From positions 4,464,001 through 4,528,000 of the forward strand of contig NZ_CP024996.1 of the NCBI RefSeq assembly GCF_003719195.1: a stretch of 64,000 nucleotides of DNA. The letters are read 5' to 3'. Within the stretch, counting starts at the first letter, position 1. Each line of letters begins with the position of its first letter. A model generated the notes under the pieces. The model was not told where the DNA came from and did not search any database. It saw only the letters and a program-made list of their open reading frames with translations. The position numbers and the translations under genes were made by a program. This document shows positions 8,142 to 16,594 of this stretch, piece after piece. This stretch comes from Herbaspirillum rubrisubalbicans (GTDB lineage: Bacteria; Pseudomonadota; Gammaproteobacteria; Burkholderiales; Burkholderiaceae_D).

Positions 8142-8178
8142 GGTGCGGCACGCACCACTTCGGGCGTGTTGCCGCACC
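8142..8178. repeat. Strong imperfect hairpin, no T-tract
   Basis: Arms GGTGCGG + CACGC and GCGTG + CCGCACC enclose about ten bases, with a small bulge (TTG) on one side. It lies past the end of the dihydropyrimidinase gene on its strand. Without a T-tract it is not a standard intrinsic terminator; it could protect a 3' end. Confidence 0.4.
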
Positions 8179-8234
8179 ACATCTGCAGATCACTTCATAT
8201 CGCCCCCAAACCACGATCTTTCAGCGCCTTGCCC

Positions 8235-9659
8235 TCAGTCCGGCACGCGCTGCTTTGGTCTGGCCGGATCAGGCAGGCCGCAGGGCAGGAACTGACCGCG
8301 CCCGGGGGTGGCGCTCACTTGGCCATCGTTCCAGACGATTTCGCCGCGCGACAGGGTCAGCACCGGCCAGCCCGTCAGCTCCATGCCCTCATACGGGGTG
8401 TAGTCGACGTCGTGATGCAGCATCTCGTTACGCACGGTGACCGCGCGATGCGGGTCCCAGATAGCGATGTCGGCATCACTGCCGATGGCGATGGTGCCCT
8501 TGCGTGGATACAGGCCATACATCTTGGCCGGGTCGGTGGCGGTCAGTGCCACGAAGCGGTTGAGATCGATACGGCCCTTGCCCACGCCTTCGGAGAACAG
8601 GATGGGTAGGCGCGTCTCCAGCCCCGGCGTGCCATTGGGGATGTAGCGGAACGGCACTTCCCGGCCGCCCGGTTTCTTGCCCTGCGCATCCTCGTAGCGA
8701 AACGGCGCATGGTCCGAAGAAAACACCGTGAACAAGCCGCTGGCCAGGCCATCCCAGACATATTGCTGGTTGGCCTTGTCGCGCGGCGGCGGGCTGCAGA
8801 CGCACTTGGCGCCGTGGTAGCCGTCATCAAGGTGATCGGCCGTCAGTACCAGATATTGCGGACAGGTCTCGGCATGGATGCGCAGGCCATGGCCGTGCGC
8901 CCAGCGGATCTGCTCGATGGCTTCGCGGCCGGAGACATGCACGATCAGGATGGGCACGTCCACCAACTCCGACAGGGCGATGGCGCGATGAGTGGCTTCC
9001 CGCTCCACCATCATCGGACGCGAGTAGGCGTGGTATTTGGGGGCGGTCAGGCCGGCTTCTTCCAACTGCTCGGTGAGCCAGCCGATGCAATCGGCATTCT
9101 CGGCGTGCACCATGACCAGCGCCCCTTCCCTGCGCGCCAGCGCCAGCAGGTCGAGGATCTGGCGGTCATTGAGCTTGAGATCGTCATAGGTCATGTAGAT
9201 CTTGAAGGAGGTATAGCCCTCGCGCACCAGTTGCGGCAGCTCGTGCTTCAAGACCTCTTCGCTGGGATCGCTGACGATCATGTGGAAGGCATAGTCGATC
9301 ACCGCCTTGCCTTCAGCCCGACGATGGTAATCCTCCACCGCCGCGCGCAAAGAACCACCCTTGGCCTGGGCCGCGAAAGGAATCACCGTGGTCGTGCCGC
9401 CGCAGGCAGCGGAAATGGTGCCGCTGCGAAAATCGTCGGCCATGCGCAGTCCCTCTTCCATCGGCTGGTCCAGATGGCAATGTGCATCCACGCCACCGGG
9501 TAGTACCAGCTTGCCGCTGGCATCGATCTCCTCGCGCCCCGGAGGCAGGCCCCGTCCCAGCATGGCGACCTTGCCATCCTTGATGCCGACATCGCATTGC
9601 ATGATGTCGGCGGCCGTCGCCACGGTGCCGTTGCGGATCACCAGGTCAAAGCTGTCCAT
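8235..9659 (-). CDS. hydA: Dihydropyrimidinase / D-hydantoinase
   Basis: A 474-residue cyclic amidohydrolase that opens the ring of dihydropyrimidines or 5-substituted hydantoins in the cytosol. Metal-site motifs are present: the first His pair in DAHCHLDQP, the carboxylated Lys in YTSFKIYMTY, His in MVHAEN, His in ILIVHVSG, and the last Asp in FSSDHAPF. The start at 9659 follows AAAGGAATACAG; the frame extends ten codons upstream without a better site. It lies downstream of a racemase-superfamily gene and an ABC importer, giving a complete uptake and ring-opening cluster. The carbamoylase needed for the next step is not in this window. Confidence 0.92.
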   Translation of the reverse strand: MDSFDLVIRNGTVATAADIMQCDVGIKDGKVAMLGRGLPPGREEIDASGKLVLPGGVDAHCHLDQPMEEGLRMADDFRSGTISAACGGTTTVIPFAAQAKGGSLRAAVEDYHRRAEGKAVIDYAFHMIVSDPSEEVLKHELPQLVREGYTSFKIYMTYDDLKLNDRQILDLLALARREGALVMVHAENADCIGWLTEQLEEAGLTAPKYHAYSRPMMVEREATHRAIALSELVDVPILIVHVSGREAIEQIRWAHGHGLRIHAETCPQYLVLTADHLDDGYHGAKCVCSPPPRDKANQQYVWDGLASGLFTVFSSDHAPFRYEDAQGKKPGGREVPFRYIPNGTPGLETRLPILFSEGVGKGRIDLNRFVALTATDPAKMYGLYPRKGTIAIGSDADIAIWDPHRAVTVRNEMLHHDVDYTPYEGMELTGWPVLTLSRGEIVWNDGQVSATPGRGQFLPCGLPDPARPKQRVPD

Positions 9660-9767
9660 CTGTATTCCTTTCGAACGCGCGTGTATCACCCCGCGCCGCC
9701 GGCACGGGCCGCGGCGTGAGGCAGAAGATGAAAATGGAAGATGCCGCCGACGCGGCCAGTGCCAGTG

Positions 9768-10496
9768 CTAACGCACGTCGCGGAACAGACTGCCCCAGCC
9801 GCGGATGCGCGATGGATCGGCACCGGCCTGCTGCAGCGACTTCCAGACCACGGTGGAGATGGTGTCGTAGATCGGGATGCCGACCTCGCGCTCCAGTTCT
9901 TCCACCAGCGGTGCACCGCGCAGGTTGGTGCAGAAGATGGTGATGGCCTGCGGCTTGTCCTTGGCTACCTCACGCACCATGGCGCGCAATTCCTCCGCAC
10001 CGACCTCCGAGAAGGAGAAATTGTCCTGCTTGCGCAGGTGGCGTTCGGACACGCATTCCAGCCCCGAGGCCGCATAGTTCGCGATGATGGCGGCCTGCAC
10101 CTCGTCCAGATAAGGCGTGACCAGGCCGAAGCGCTTCACACCCGTGAGGTCGAAGATCTCGTTCAAGGCCAGCACCGAGGTGCAGGCCGCAATGCCGGTG
10201 GCTTCGGTGATGCGGCGGCACAGGCGTTCATCGGCATCAAAACCCAGCCAGCCCGAGGAGGTGCCATTCCAGGCGATGCTGCCGACCTTGGCGTGCGAGA
10301 GCAGTTCGGCTGCGCGCAGGATCTCGCTGTCATCGAATTGCGCCAGCGCCTGGTTGGACAGCGCAATCTCGGTCACGCGGAAACGGCCGAAATGGGCGCT
10401 GGCTTCAGGAATATCGGCGAGCATGGCAGTGGTGACCGGCTCCAGCGTGGTGTTGGAGGACGGCGTGAGCATGCCGAGCAGGGTGCGTGGGATCAT
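9768..10496 (-). CDS. Asp/Glu racemase-superfamily protein (arylmalonate decarboxylase / maleate isomerase type)
   Basis: A 242-residue protein of the superfamily that holds maleate cis-trans isomerase, hydantoin and Asp/Glu racemases and arylmalonate decarboxylase. Two-base racemases and isomerases use two cysteines. Here the first position is glycine (WNGTSS, Gly78) and only the second cysteine is kept (FCTNLRG, Cys189). This is the pattern of Bordetella arylmalonate decarboxylase, which has a G-T-S loop and a single Cys188. Other matching segments are ATGIAACTSVLALNE and GLVTPYLDEVQ. In a hydantoinase cluster one expects a racemase, so the missing cysteine matters. Substrate unknown. Confidence 0.8.
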   Translation of the reverse strand: MIPRTLLGMLTPSSNTTLEPVTTAMLADIPEASAHFGRFRVTEIALSNQALAQFDDSEILRAAELLSHAKVGSIAWNGTSSGWLGFDADERLCRRITEATGIAACTSVLALNEIFDLTGVKRFGLVTPYLDEVQAAIIANYAASGLECVSERHLRKQDNFSFSEVGAEELRAMVREVAKDKPQAITIFCTNLRGAPLVEELEREVGIPIYDTISTVVWKSLQQAGADPSRIRGWGSLFRDVR

Positions 10497-10507
10497 GAGG
10501 TTTCCTT

Positions 10508-11299
<792 letters not shown>

Positions 11300-11331
11300 G
11301 ATGCGATGTCCTTGATCGTTGAGGTGCTGGT

Positions 11332-12147
11332 TCAGGCCTTGCCCTGCACGGTGGCCACGTGCTGCCAGCGCAGCATGGAATGCATGATCTGCTTGAGGAT
11401 CCAGTCCGCCAGGAAACCCAGCAAGCCGATGCTGATCATGGCCGCGATCACCAGGTCATAGCGCAGGAAGTAATACGAATCCCACAGCGCATACCCGAGC
11501 CCGCTCTTGACGGCCACCATCTCGGCAGTGACGGTGAGCATCCAAGCGCTGCCGATACCGATGCGCAAGCCCGCGAAGATACTGGGCATGGCCGCCGGCA
11601 GGATCACGAAGCGCAGCAGTTGGCTCTGCTTGGCACCGGCCATGGCGGCCGCGCGCAACAGGTTGCGGTCGGCGGTTTTGACGCCGTGGACGGTATTCAT
11701 CAGGATCGGGAAGAACGCCCCCAGGAACACCAGGAAGATGGCCGGCTTGTTGGCAATGCCAAACCAGATGATGGCCAGCGGAATCCACGACACCGGCGGG
11801 ATCGGCCGCAGCATCTGCACGGTCGGCTCGATGGTGCGCTCGACCCAACGCCACCAACCGATGGCCACCCCCAGCGCAATGCCGGACGCTGCCGCGATGA
11901 GATAGCCTGCCGTCACCCGCAGGCAACTGGCCATGGCGTCATAGATCCATTTGCCGCTGCTGTCCTGGGCCGCCTCATTGATGCCGAAGATCCAGTCCAT
12001 CCAGGTCGCAAACACGCGCGAGGGCGCCGGCAGCAGCGAGGCCGGGATCATGCCCGAGCGGGAGAAGGCCTCCCAGCCCAGCACCAGCAACAGCGGCACC
12101 GCAAAGCGCCACTTGGCTTCCGACAGGGATTGCTTCCATCCACTCAT
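11332..12147 (-). CDS. ABC transporter permease (NitT/TauT type)
   Basis: A 271-residue inner-membrane permease with about six membrane segments. The ATPase-contacting EAA loop is visible (RAAAMAGAKQSQLLRFVILPAAMP), and the N-terminal FAVPLLLVLGWEAFSRSG is typical of the SsuC/TauC group. It sits 33 bases upstream of the ATPase gene and about 33 bases downstream of the binding-protein gene, consistent with one operon. Confidence 0.93.
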   Translation of the reverse strand: MSGWKQSLSEAKWRFAVPLLLVLGWEAFSRSGMIPASLLPAPSRVFATWMDWIFGINEAAQDSSGKWIYDAMASCLRVTAGYLIAAASGIALGVAIGWWRWVERTIEPTVQMLRPIPPVSWIPLAIIWFGIANKPAIFLVFLGAFFPILMNTVHGVKTADRNLLRAAAMAGAKQSQLLRFVILPAAMPSIFAGLRIGIGSAWMLTVTAEMVAVKSGLGYALWDSYYFLRYDLVIAAMISIGLLGFLADWILKQIMHSMLRWQHVATVQGKA

Positions 12148-12180
12148 GATCGTTCCTTGGGGCTAGTGTGTCGTCGTGAA

Positions 12181-13221
12181 TCAATAACCGAGTTCGGTCT
12201 TGGGCTTGCCGGTCACGCTCATCAGGAAACTGTAGTCCATGTTCTTTTCAGCCAGCGCCGAGACATCGCTGGAGACGTACCTCAAGTCCTTCATCATGGC
12301 GGCAATGGCCTTGGTCTGGGTGCGGTACATGCGATAGTCGGGATAGGCATTGTTGAGCGCCTCGGTGGCGATCTTGGCATCCAGCCCGGTACCCTTGACG
12401 ATGCTATTGATCCAGCCCTGCTTATCCTTCTGCAAGCCATCGACCAGCTTGACCACGGCGGCCACCGTTTCCCTGACTTCGGCCGGATGTTCCTTGATCA
12501 CATCCGAACGCGTGACGATCAGGTTGGTCAGGCGACCAGCAGCCTGGTCATAGGGATAGGCAAAATGCTTGCCAACCCCGGTCATGCGGATCTGCGAAGC
12601 GAAAGGTTCGACCGAGCAGATCAGTTCCACCTCGCCGCGTGCCAGTGCGGCTGCATGGTCCGAAGGATTGGGGATGTTGACGAACTGCACGTCCTTGGAC
12701 GGATCGATGCCATGCCCGGCCAATTCGCCACGCATGTGCAGATCCTGCGCATTGCCGCGCGAGGCAGCAATGCGGAAGGGCTTGCCCTCGGCCTTGTATT
12801 GCGCAATCAACTTCTTGAGACCGGCCCAGTCGTCCGCGCCCAGCTTGCTGTCCTTGCCCACCAGCATCTCGGAGCCGCCATTGACCTGGCCCGACACCGC
12901 CACCAGATCAAAGCCCTTGTCCAGCCCGCTCACGTAGGCCAGGTAAGTCACCTGGGCGATATCCACGCTCTTGGACACCAGCGCGGTGAGGGCATCACTA
13001 CCGGCGGTGAAGTTGATGCCTTCGATCTCCACGTTCTGGGCCAACGCCGGCACCATGGCCATGGACATGCAATGCGCACACTTGGCATAGGCCAGCTTGA
13101 TCTTCGGCTTGGCCTGGGCCAGCGCCGAGCCGGCGCCCAATGCAGTACAGGCCAACAGGGTAGCCAGGGCGGCGGCCTTGAAGGACAGGCCGAAGGGGGA
13201 CTTGCGGACTTGCTGTTGCAT
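12181..13221 (-). CDS. ABC transporter substrate-binding protein (NitT/TauT-like)
   Basis: A 346-residue periplasmic binding protein. The signal peptide runs to about residue 36 (LLACTALGAGSALAQA). The mature protein starts with a beta strand and then an unusual Cys-X2-Cys (YAKCAHCMSM, Cys48 and Cys51) where many family members contact ligand. The remainder is typical (GSDALTALVSKSVDIAQVTYLAYVSG, FRIAASRGNAQDLHMRGEL, AALARGEVELICSVEPFAS). The start at 13221 has GGGAGAA upstream; the frame stays open to 13326 without a signal peptide. First gene of the cluster, divergent from a GntR regulator. Confidence 0.9.
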   Translation of the reverse strand: MQQQVRKSPFGLSFKAAALATLLACTALGAGSALAQAKPKIKLAYAKCAHCMSMAMVPALAQNVEIEGINFTAGSDALTALVSKSVDIAQVTYLAYVSGLDKGFDLVAVSGQVNGGSEMLVGKDSKLGADDWAGLKKLIAQYKAEGKPFRIAASRGNAQDLHMRGELAGHGIDPSKDVQFVNIPNPSDHAAALARGEVELICSVEPFASQIRMTGVGKHFAYPYDQAAGRLTNLIVTRSDVIKEHPAEVRETVAAVVKLVDGLQKDKQGWINSIVKGTGLDAKIATEALNNAYPDYRMYRTQTKAIAAMMKDLRYVSSDVSALAEKNMDYSFLMSVTGKPKTELGY

Positions 13222-13251
13222 GGTGTTCTCCCAGGTGAACAAGCGAAAAAA

Positions 13252-13265
13252 TATTTTGTGACAAT
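13252..13265. promoter_or_regulatory. Candidate GntR operator, copy 1
   Basis: TATTTTGTGACAAT with the near-palindromic core TTGT-G-ACAA, 31-44 bases upstream of the binding-protein start. Identical to the copy at 13508-13521. GntR/FadR-family sites commonly have TTGT...ACAA arms. Confidence 0.55.
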
Positions 13266-13507
13266 CTAGTTTTCTATTGCCACCGTTTATGCAAAGCCTG
13301 TGCCAGCCAGAAATGGCGCATCGCAAGCGCTGGGAATTGCCCGAATAAGTCCGATCTGATGGGCTTTCCGCTGATCCAGCCAGTCATGATAGGCCATCAG
13401 CAAGAAGCGGGAACGCACCAAACAAGTCCATCCTTGCGGTCAGGATCAAAAAAAATGCCCCGATGAAGTGCAACAATAAACAATAAACTTTGTGCCTTAA
13501 TTTTTAT

Positions 13508-13521
13508 TATTTTGTGACAAT
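13508..13521. promoter_or_regulatory. Candidate GntR operator, copy 2
   Basis: Second copy of TATTTTGTGACAAT, 22-35 bases upstream of the GntR start at 13543. This placement suits autorepression. Confidence 0.55.
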
Positions 13522-13542
13522 AAACCCGCACAATTTTCCGTT

Positions 13543-14349
13543 ATGATGACGGGCAAACGCCATACCGCATCCATCCCAGACCTCATGAGCACCTCTACCG
13601 CCAGCAGCACCCGCAAGAAGCACAACAAGCACGAGAACCCGGACAACAGCCCCTTGCCCGGCCAGGCCTTCAGCGTGCGCCCGCTGGCCGGCGACGCCAT
13701 CTACGAACGCATCGTCGGCGCCATCATGGAACACCGGCTCACCCCCGGCACCAAGCTGGTGGAAGAAAAGCTGGCCGGCATCTTTGGCGTGAACCGCACC
13801 CGCGTGCGCGAGGTGTTGGCACGGCTGGCGCATGAAGGCCTGATCATCACCATCCCCAACCGCGGCGCCTTCGTCGCCAGCCCCACCCCGGAAGAAGCCC
13901 GCAACATCTTCGCTGCACGCCGCCTGCTGGAGCCGGCCCTGCTGCGCCACCTGTGCGAACACACCCGGCCCGAGCACATCGCACTGCTGCGCGCCCATGT
14001 CGCCGAAGAAGCCCAGGCCCGCGCCGACAACGACCGCCGCGCCATCATCCGTCTATCCGGCGAATTCCACATCCGCATCGCCGACATGGTAGACAACCCG
14101 GTAATGAGCAAGATGATGCGCGAGCTGGCCTCGCTGACCTGCCTCATCATCGTGCTCTACGACTCGCCCACGGTACCGGCCTGCACCCACGACGATCATG
14201 GCCACATCATCGACGCCATCTCCGAGGGCCGCACCGAGGACGCGATCGCCACCATGCTGGAGCACCTGCACCACATCGAAAGCGTGCTCGACATGTCCAC
14301 CCCGCAAGGCGAGGACGACGATCTGGAAGCCTTGCTCGGCATGGGATGA
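13543..14349 (+). CDS. GntR-family regulator (FadR/FCD subfamily)
   Basis: A 268-residue regulator. A basic, disordered N-terminal tail of about 45 residues (KKHNKHENPDN) precedes the winged helix-turn-helix (AIYERIVGAIMEHRLTPGTKLVEEKLAGIFGVNRTRVREVLARLAHEGLI). The C-terminal FCD domain keeps metal-binding residues: Asp/His in SGEFHIRIADM, His in DHGHIIDAI and His in LEHLHHIE. The start is uncertain: ATG at 13543 or an in-frame ATG at 13585, neither with a strong ribosome site. Divergent from the hydantoin-type ABC/hydantoinase operon, which it presumably represses until a carboxylate ligand binds. Confidence 0.88.
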   Translation: MMTGKRHTASIPDLMSTSTASSTRKKHNKHENPDNSPLPGQAFSVRPLAGDAIYERIVGAIMEHRLTPGTKLVEEKLAGIFGVNRTRVREVLARLAHEGLIITIPNRGAFVASPTPEEARNIFAARRLLEPALLRHLCEHTRPEHIALLRAHVAEEAQARADNDRRAIIRLSGEFHIRIADMVDNPVMSKMMRELASLTCLIIVLYDSPTVPACTHDDHGHIIDAISEGRTEDAIATMLEHLHHIESVLDMSTPQGEDDDLEALLGMG

Positions 14350-14459
14350 ATGCGGCGTGTATGGATGCTTAAGGACGCTTTAAGCTCGCTTTGAGGTAGT
14401 CTGGAGGCTATGCCGGGCAGCGCAGACTGCCGGCTTCATCATCACCAGGAGATGAGATC

Positions 14460-15254
14460 ATGCAAGCATCCAGCCCGCAATTGCTGCTACGGCACGACCA
14501 GCGCGGCATCACCACCCTCACCCTGAATCGCCCGCAGCAATTCAATGCGCTCTCCGAAGCCATGCTGCAGGCCTTGCAGACGCAACTCGACGCCCTGGCG
14601 CACGACGACCAGGTCCGCTGCGTGATCCTGGCCGCCAATGGCCGCGCCTTCTGTGCCGGCCACGACCTGCGCGAAATGCACGCTACTCCCGAGCAGGCTT
14701 ACTACCAGCAATTATTCGAACGTTGCAGCCAGCTCATGCAATCCTTGCGGGCGCTACCGGTGCCCGTGATCGCCAAGGTCCAGGGCCTGGCCACGGCCGC
14801 AGGTTGCCAATTGGTGGCCAGTTGCGACCTGGCGGTGGCCGCCGACAGTGCGCGCTTTGCGGTCTCGGGCATCAATGTCGGCCTGTTCTGTTCCACCCCG
14901 GCCGTGGCCTTGACGCGCAACCTGCCCATCAAGCGCGCCTTTGAAATGCTGGTCACCGGCAAGTTCATCGATGCCGCCACCGCCGCCGACTGGGGATTGA
15001 TCAACCAGGCCGTGCCCGAGACGCAACTCGACGCCGCCACCGAAGCCCTGGCGCGCGAGATCTGCAGCAAGCCCGCCATCTCGATGGCACGCGGCAAGGC
15101 CCTGGTGTACCAGCAGCAGATGATGGCATTGCCCGATGCCTATGCCCACGCGGCCGAGGTGATGGCCTGCAACATCATGGACGGCGAAGCGATGGAGGGG
15201 ATCGCGGCGTTCCTGGAAAAGCGTGCGCCGCAGTGGCCGTCGACGCAGGCTTGA
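14460..15254 (+). CDS. Enoyl-CoA hydratase/isomerase-family protein
   Basis: A 264-residue crotonase-fold protein. It shows the oxyanion-hole segments GRAFCAGHDLREM (about residues 61-73) and QGLATAAGCQLVASCDLAVA. The second catalytic region, NVGLFCSTPAVALTRNLP, has no Glu at the usual hydratase positions, so it may not be a standard hydratase; this pattern occurs in ECHDC3-like members. A clear ribosome site (AGGAGATGAGATC) precedes the start at 14460. No acyl-CoA genes adjoin it, so the substrate is unknown. Confidence 0.85.
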   Translation: MQASSPQLLLRHDQRGITTLTLNRPQQFNALSEAMLQALQTQLDALAHDDQVRCVILAANGRAFCAGHDLREMHATPEQAYYQQLFERCSQLMQSLRALPVPVIAKVQGLATAAGCQLVASCDLAVAADSARFAVSGINVGLFCSTPAVALTRNLPIKRAFEMLVTGKFIDAATAADWGLINQAVPETQLDAATEALAREICSKPAISMARGKALVYQQQMMALPDAYAHAAEVMACNIMDGEAMEGIAAFLEKRAPQWPSTQA

Positions 15255-15296
15255 TGGCGGCGAGGGTGACTTGCGCACCGGCGCCATGGCAAGCGC

Positions 15297-15845
15297 TCAG
15301 GTTTTCATCAGGTACCACAGCACGGGCGCGTCGTGGGCATCCAGGTCAGGTAGCGGTACGCTCTCCCCTTCCTGGATCACGCATTGCCGCCCCTCCAGCC
15401 GCCGCGCCAGCCAACGACCGGTCTGCGGGCACGGCTGGGTCGGATACACGGCCAGCGCGGTGCAGCTCTGCTGGTGCTGCCGATAGTCGCTGGAACGGCG
15501 CAGCGCAGACAGGTCGAGCGCGGCCAGGGTGTCGCGCAGCTCGGCGAGGGCGTCATCATCGAAGAAGTCATCGCGTACCAGCAGGAATTTCTTCTTGCCC
15601 AGCGGCGTCATGGCGATGGCGCCGGGGCGCTCTTCTACAGCTTCGATCAGGCCCGCCTCCTGGGCCGCCGACAAGGCTTCGTTGACCAGGTCGATGGGTA
15701 GATCGTCGAATACATCCGAACCCGGCACGGCACTGAGGCGGATCGCCTCAGTGCCATCGTAGTCGGCCATGGCGAAGGGATAGAGGACGGCACGGATGAA
15801 GTCGTCGGGGATGAATTCATAGTCGGGCTGGGATGGCGTGGTCAT
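15297..15845 (-). CDS. Hypothetical protein
   Basis: A 182-residue protein I do not recognise. It has no signal peptide or membrane segment. It is acidic in its N-terminal two thirds (DYEFIPDDF, DDFFDDDALAEL) and could hold a winged-helix-like segment (VNEALSAAQEAGLIEAVEERPGAIAMTPLGKKKFLL). Cysteines occur in QQSCTALAV, PTQPCPQ and GRQCVIQ. Single gene, convergent with the enoyl-CoA hydratase gene. Codon use and GC content look native. Confidence 0.7.
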   Translation of the reverse strand: MTTPSQPDYEFIPDDFIRAVLYPFAMADYDGTEAIRLSAVPGSDVFDDLPIDLVNEALSAAQEAGLIEAVEERPGAIAMTPLGKKKFLLVRDDFFDDDALAELRDTLAALDLSALRRSSDYRQHQQSCTALAVYPTQPCPQTGRWLARRLEGRQCVIQEGESVPLPDLDAHDAPVLWYLMKT

Positions 15846-15883
15846 CGGGTGTTTTCCTTGGGGTGATGCTGGGCAATATGGTT

Positions 15884-16489
15884 CTATTCCACCGGCTTGA
15901 TCTGGCGGATCACTTTTCCATCACGCACTCGTAAAAACTCGACAGGCTCACCGACATGACTGACCTCATAGCCGAGTGACTTTCCATACATCACCATCTC
16001 GTAGCCCGTGTCGCAGCCGAGCATGTTGCGATGGACTATCTCCACCTTGGACTTGCTCAGTGCAAGGAGATACGCCTGCTTTTCTGGCTCGCCATTAAAG
16101 CAGAGCGGATAGGTATTCCTTTGGTCTACCGGAGGAGCGATGGTCATCACGACAAAATGTGTCTTGCCTGATCGGATGAGGCTATCGTTATCGACTTCCA
16201 ATACGAACTTCTTGTCGATCAAGGCATTGATCTCTTCCGAAAAAAGCAGCTCGAGAGGCCCATAGACCAGAAGGTTCAATAAATACACGGGCTTTTGCGG
16301 CGGTGTCTCGCAACACTTGCTGCCATCTTCATATACCAGGGCGTATTGCGGGAGGCCATCACTTCGCAAGAAATACGCCTTTCTTATCTGCGCCAACCTC
16401 TCTTCTGGAAGCACAACGGCAGCACAGGCGCTGGCAATCCCGAAAAAGAACATCCCCCCCCAACACATCATCCTGAAACTGATACGCAT
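15884..16489 (-). CDS. Exported protein, candidate T6SS immunity protein, copy 1
   Basis: A 201-residue protein with a signal peptide (MRISFRMMCWGGMFFFGIASACA, cleavage near residue 23). The mature part is clearly paralogous to the next protein upstream (16595-17221). Shared segments are KPVYLLN / QPVYLLD, SEEINALIDKKF / SAEIDKLVKGEF, KTHFVVMTIAPP / QTDYIVLTMSRP, and AYLLALS...GC...GYE / AYLLAIS...GC...SYE. Both are AT-richer than the surroundings and follow a vgrG-linked peptidoglycan-hydrolase-like effector. Periplasmic location fits an inhibitor of a periplasmic toxin. I know no named domain; immunity is inference from context. Confidence 0.65.
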   Translation of the reverse strand: MRISFRMMCWGGMFFFGIASACAAVVLPEERLAQIRKAYFLRSDGLPQYALVYEDGSKCCETPPQKPVYLLNLLVYGPLELLFSEEINALIDKKFVLEVDNDSLIRSGKTHFVVMTIAPPVDQRNTYPLCFNGEPEKQAYLLALSKSKVEIVHRNMLGCDTGYEMVMYGKSLGYEVSHVGEPVEFLRVRDGKVIRQIKPVE

Positions 16490-16594
16490 ATCCGCCTCAT
16501 GTCAAAATATTTAGTAAATTTCAAAGCATCGAGATCGATGCCATTCATCGACAGACCCCGATAGAAAAATCTTGATGCGCAGCCGGTGTCACAT

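Larger units (their letters stand above)
7926..8234. other. 309-base intergenic region with two inverted repeats
   Basis: No coding gene is apparent between the EamA gene start and the end of the dihydropyrimidinase gene. It should hold the EamA promoter and the 3' end of the hydantoinase transcript. Two inverted repeats are visible. One has perfect 8-base arms GCAAGAAA/TTTCTTGC at 8066-8073 and 8088-8095. The other is a longer imperfect hairpin at 8142-8178 (GGTGCGG...CCGCACC with an inner CACGC/GCGTG) and has no T-tract. Confidence 0.55.
13222..13542. other. 321-base divergent regulatory region
   Basis: This gene-free, AT-rich region separates the ABC binding-protein gene from the GntR regulator. 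It should hold both promoters. A 14-base word, TATTTTGTGACAAT, occurs twice in the same orientation, once next to each translation start (13252-13265 and 13508-13521). A further AACAATAAACAATAAA run near 13470-13490 resembles half sites. Confidence 0.6.

Noticed and set aside
11359..13269. Open frame of 636 codons on the plus strand
   Set aside because: Antisense to the ABC permease and binding-protein genes. The translation is rich in His, Gln and Arg without structure; a codon-bias shadow.
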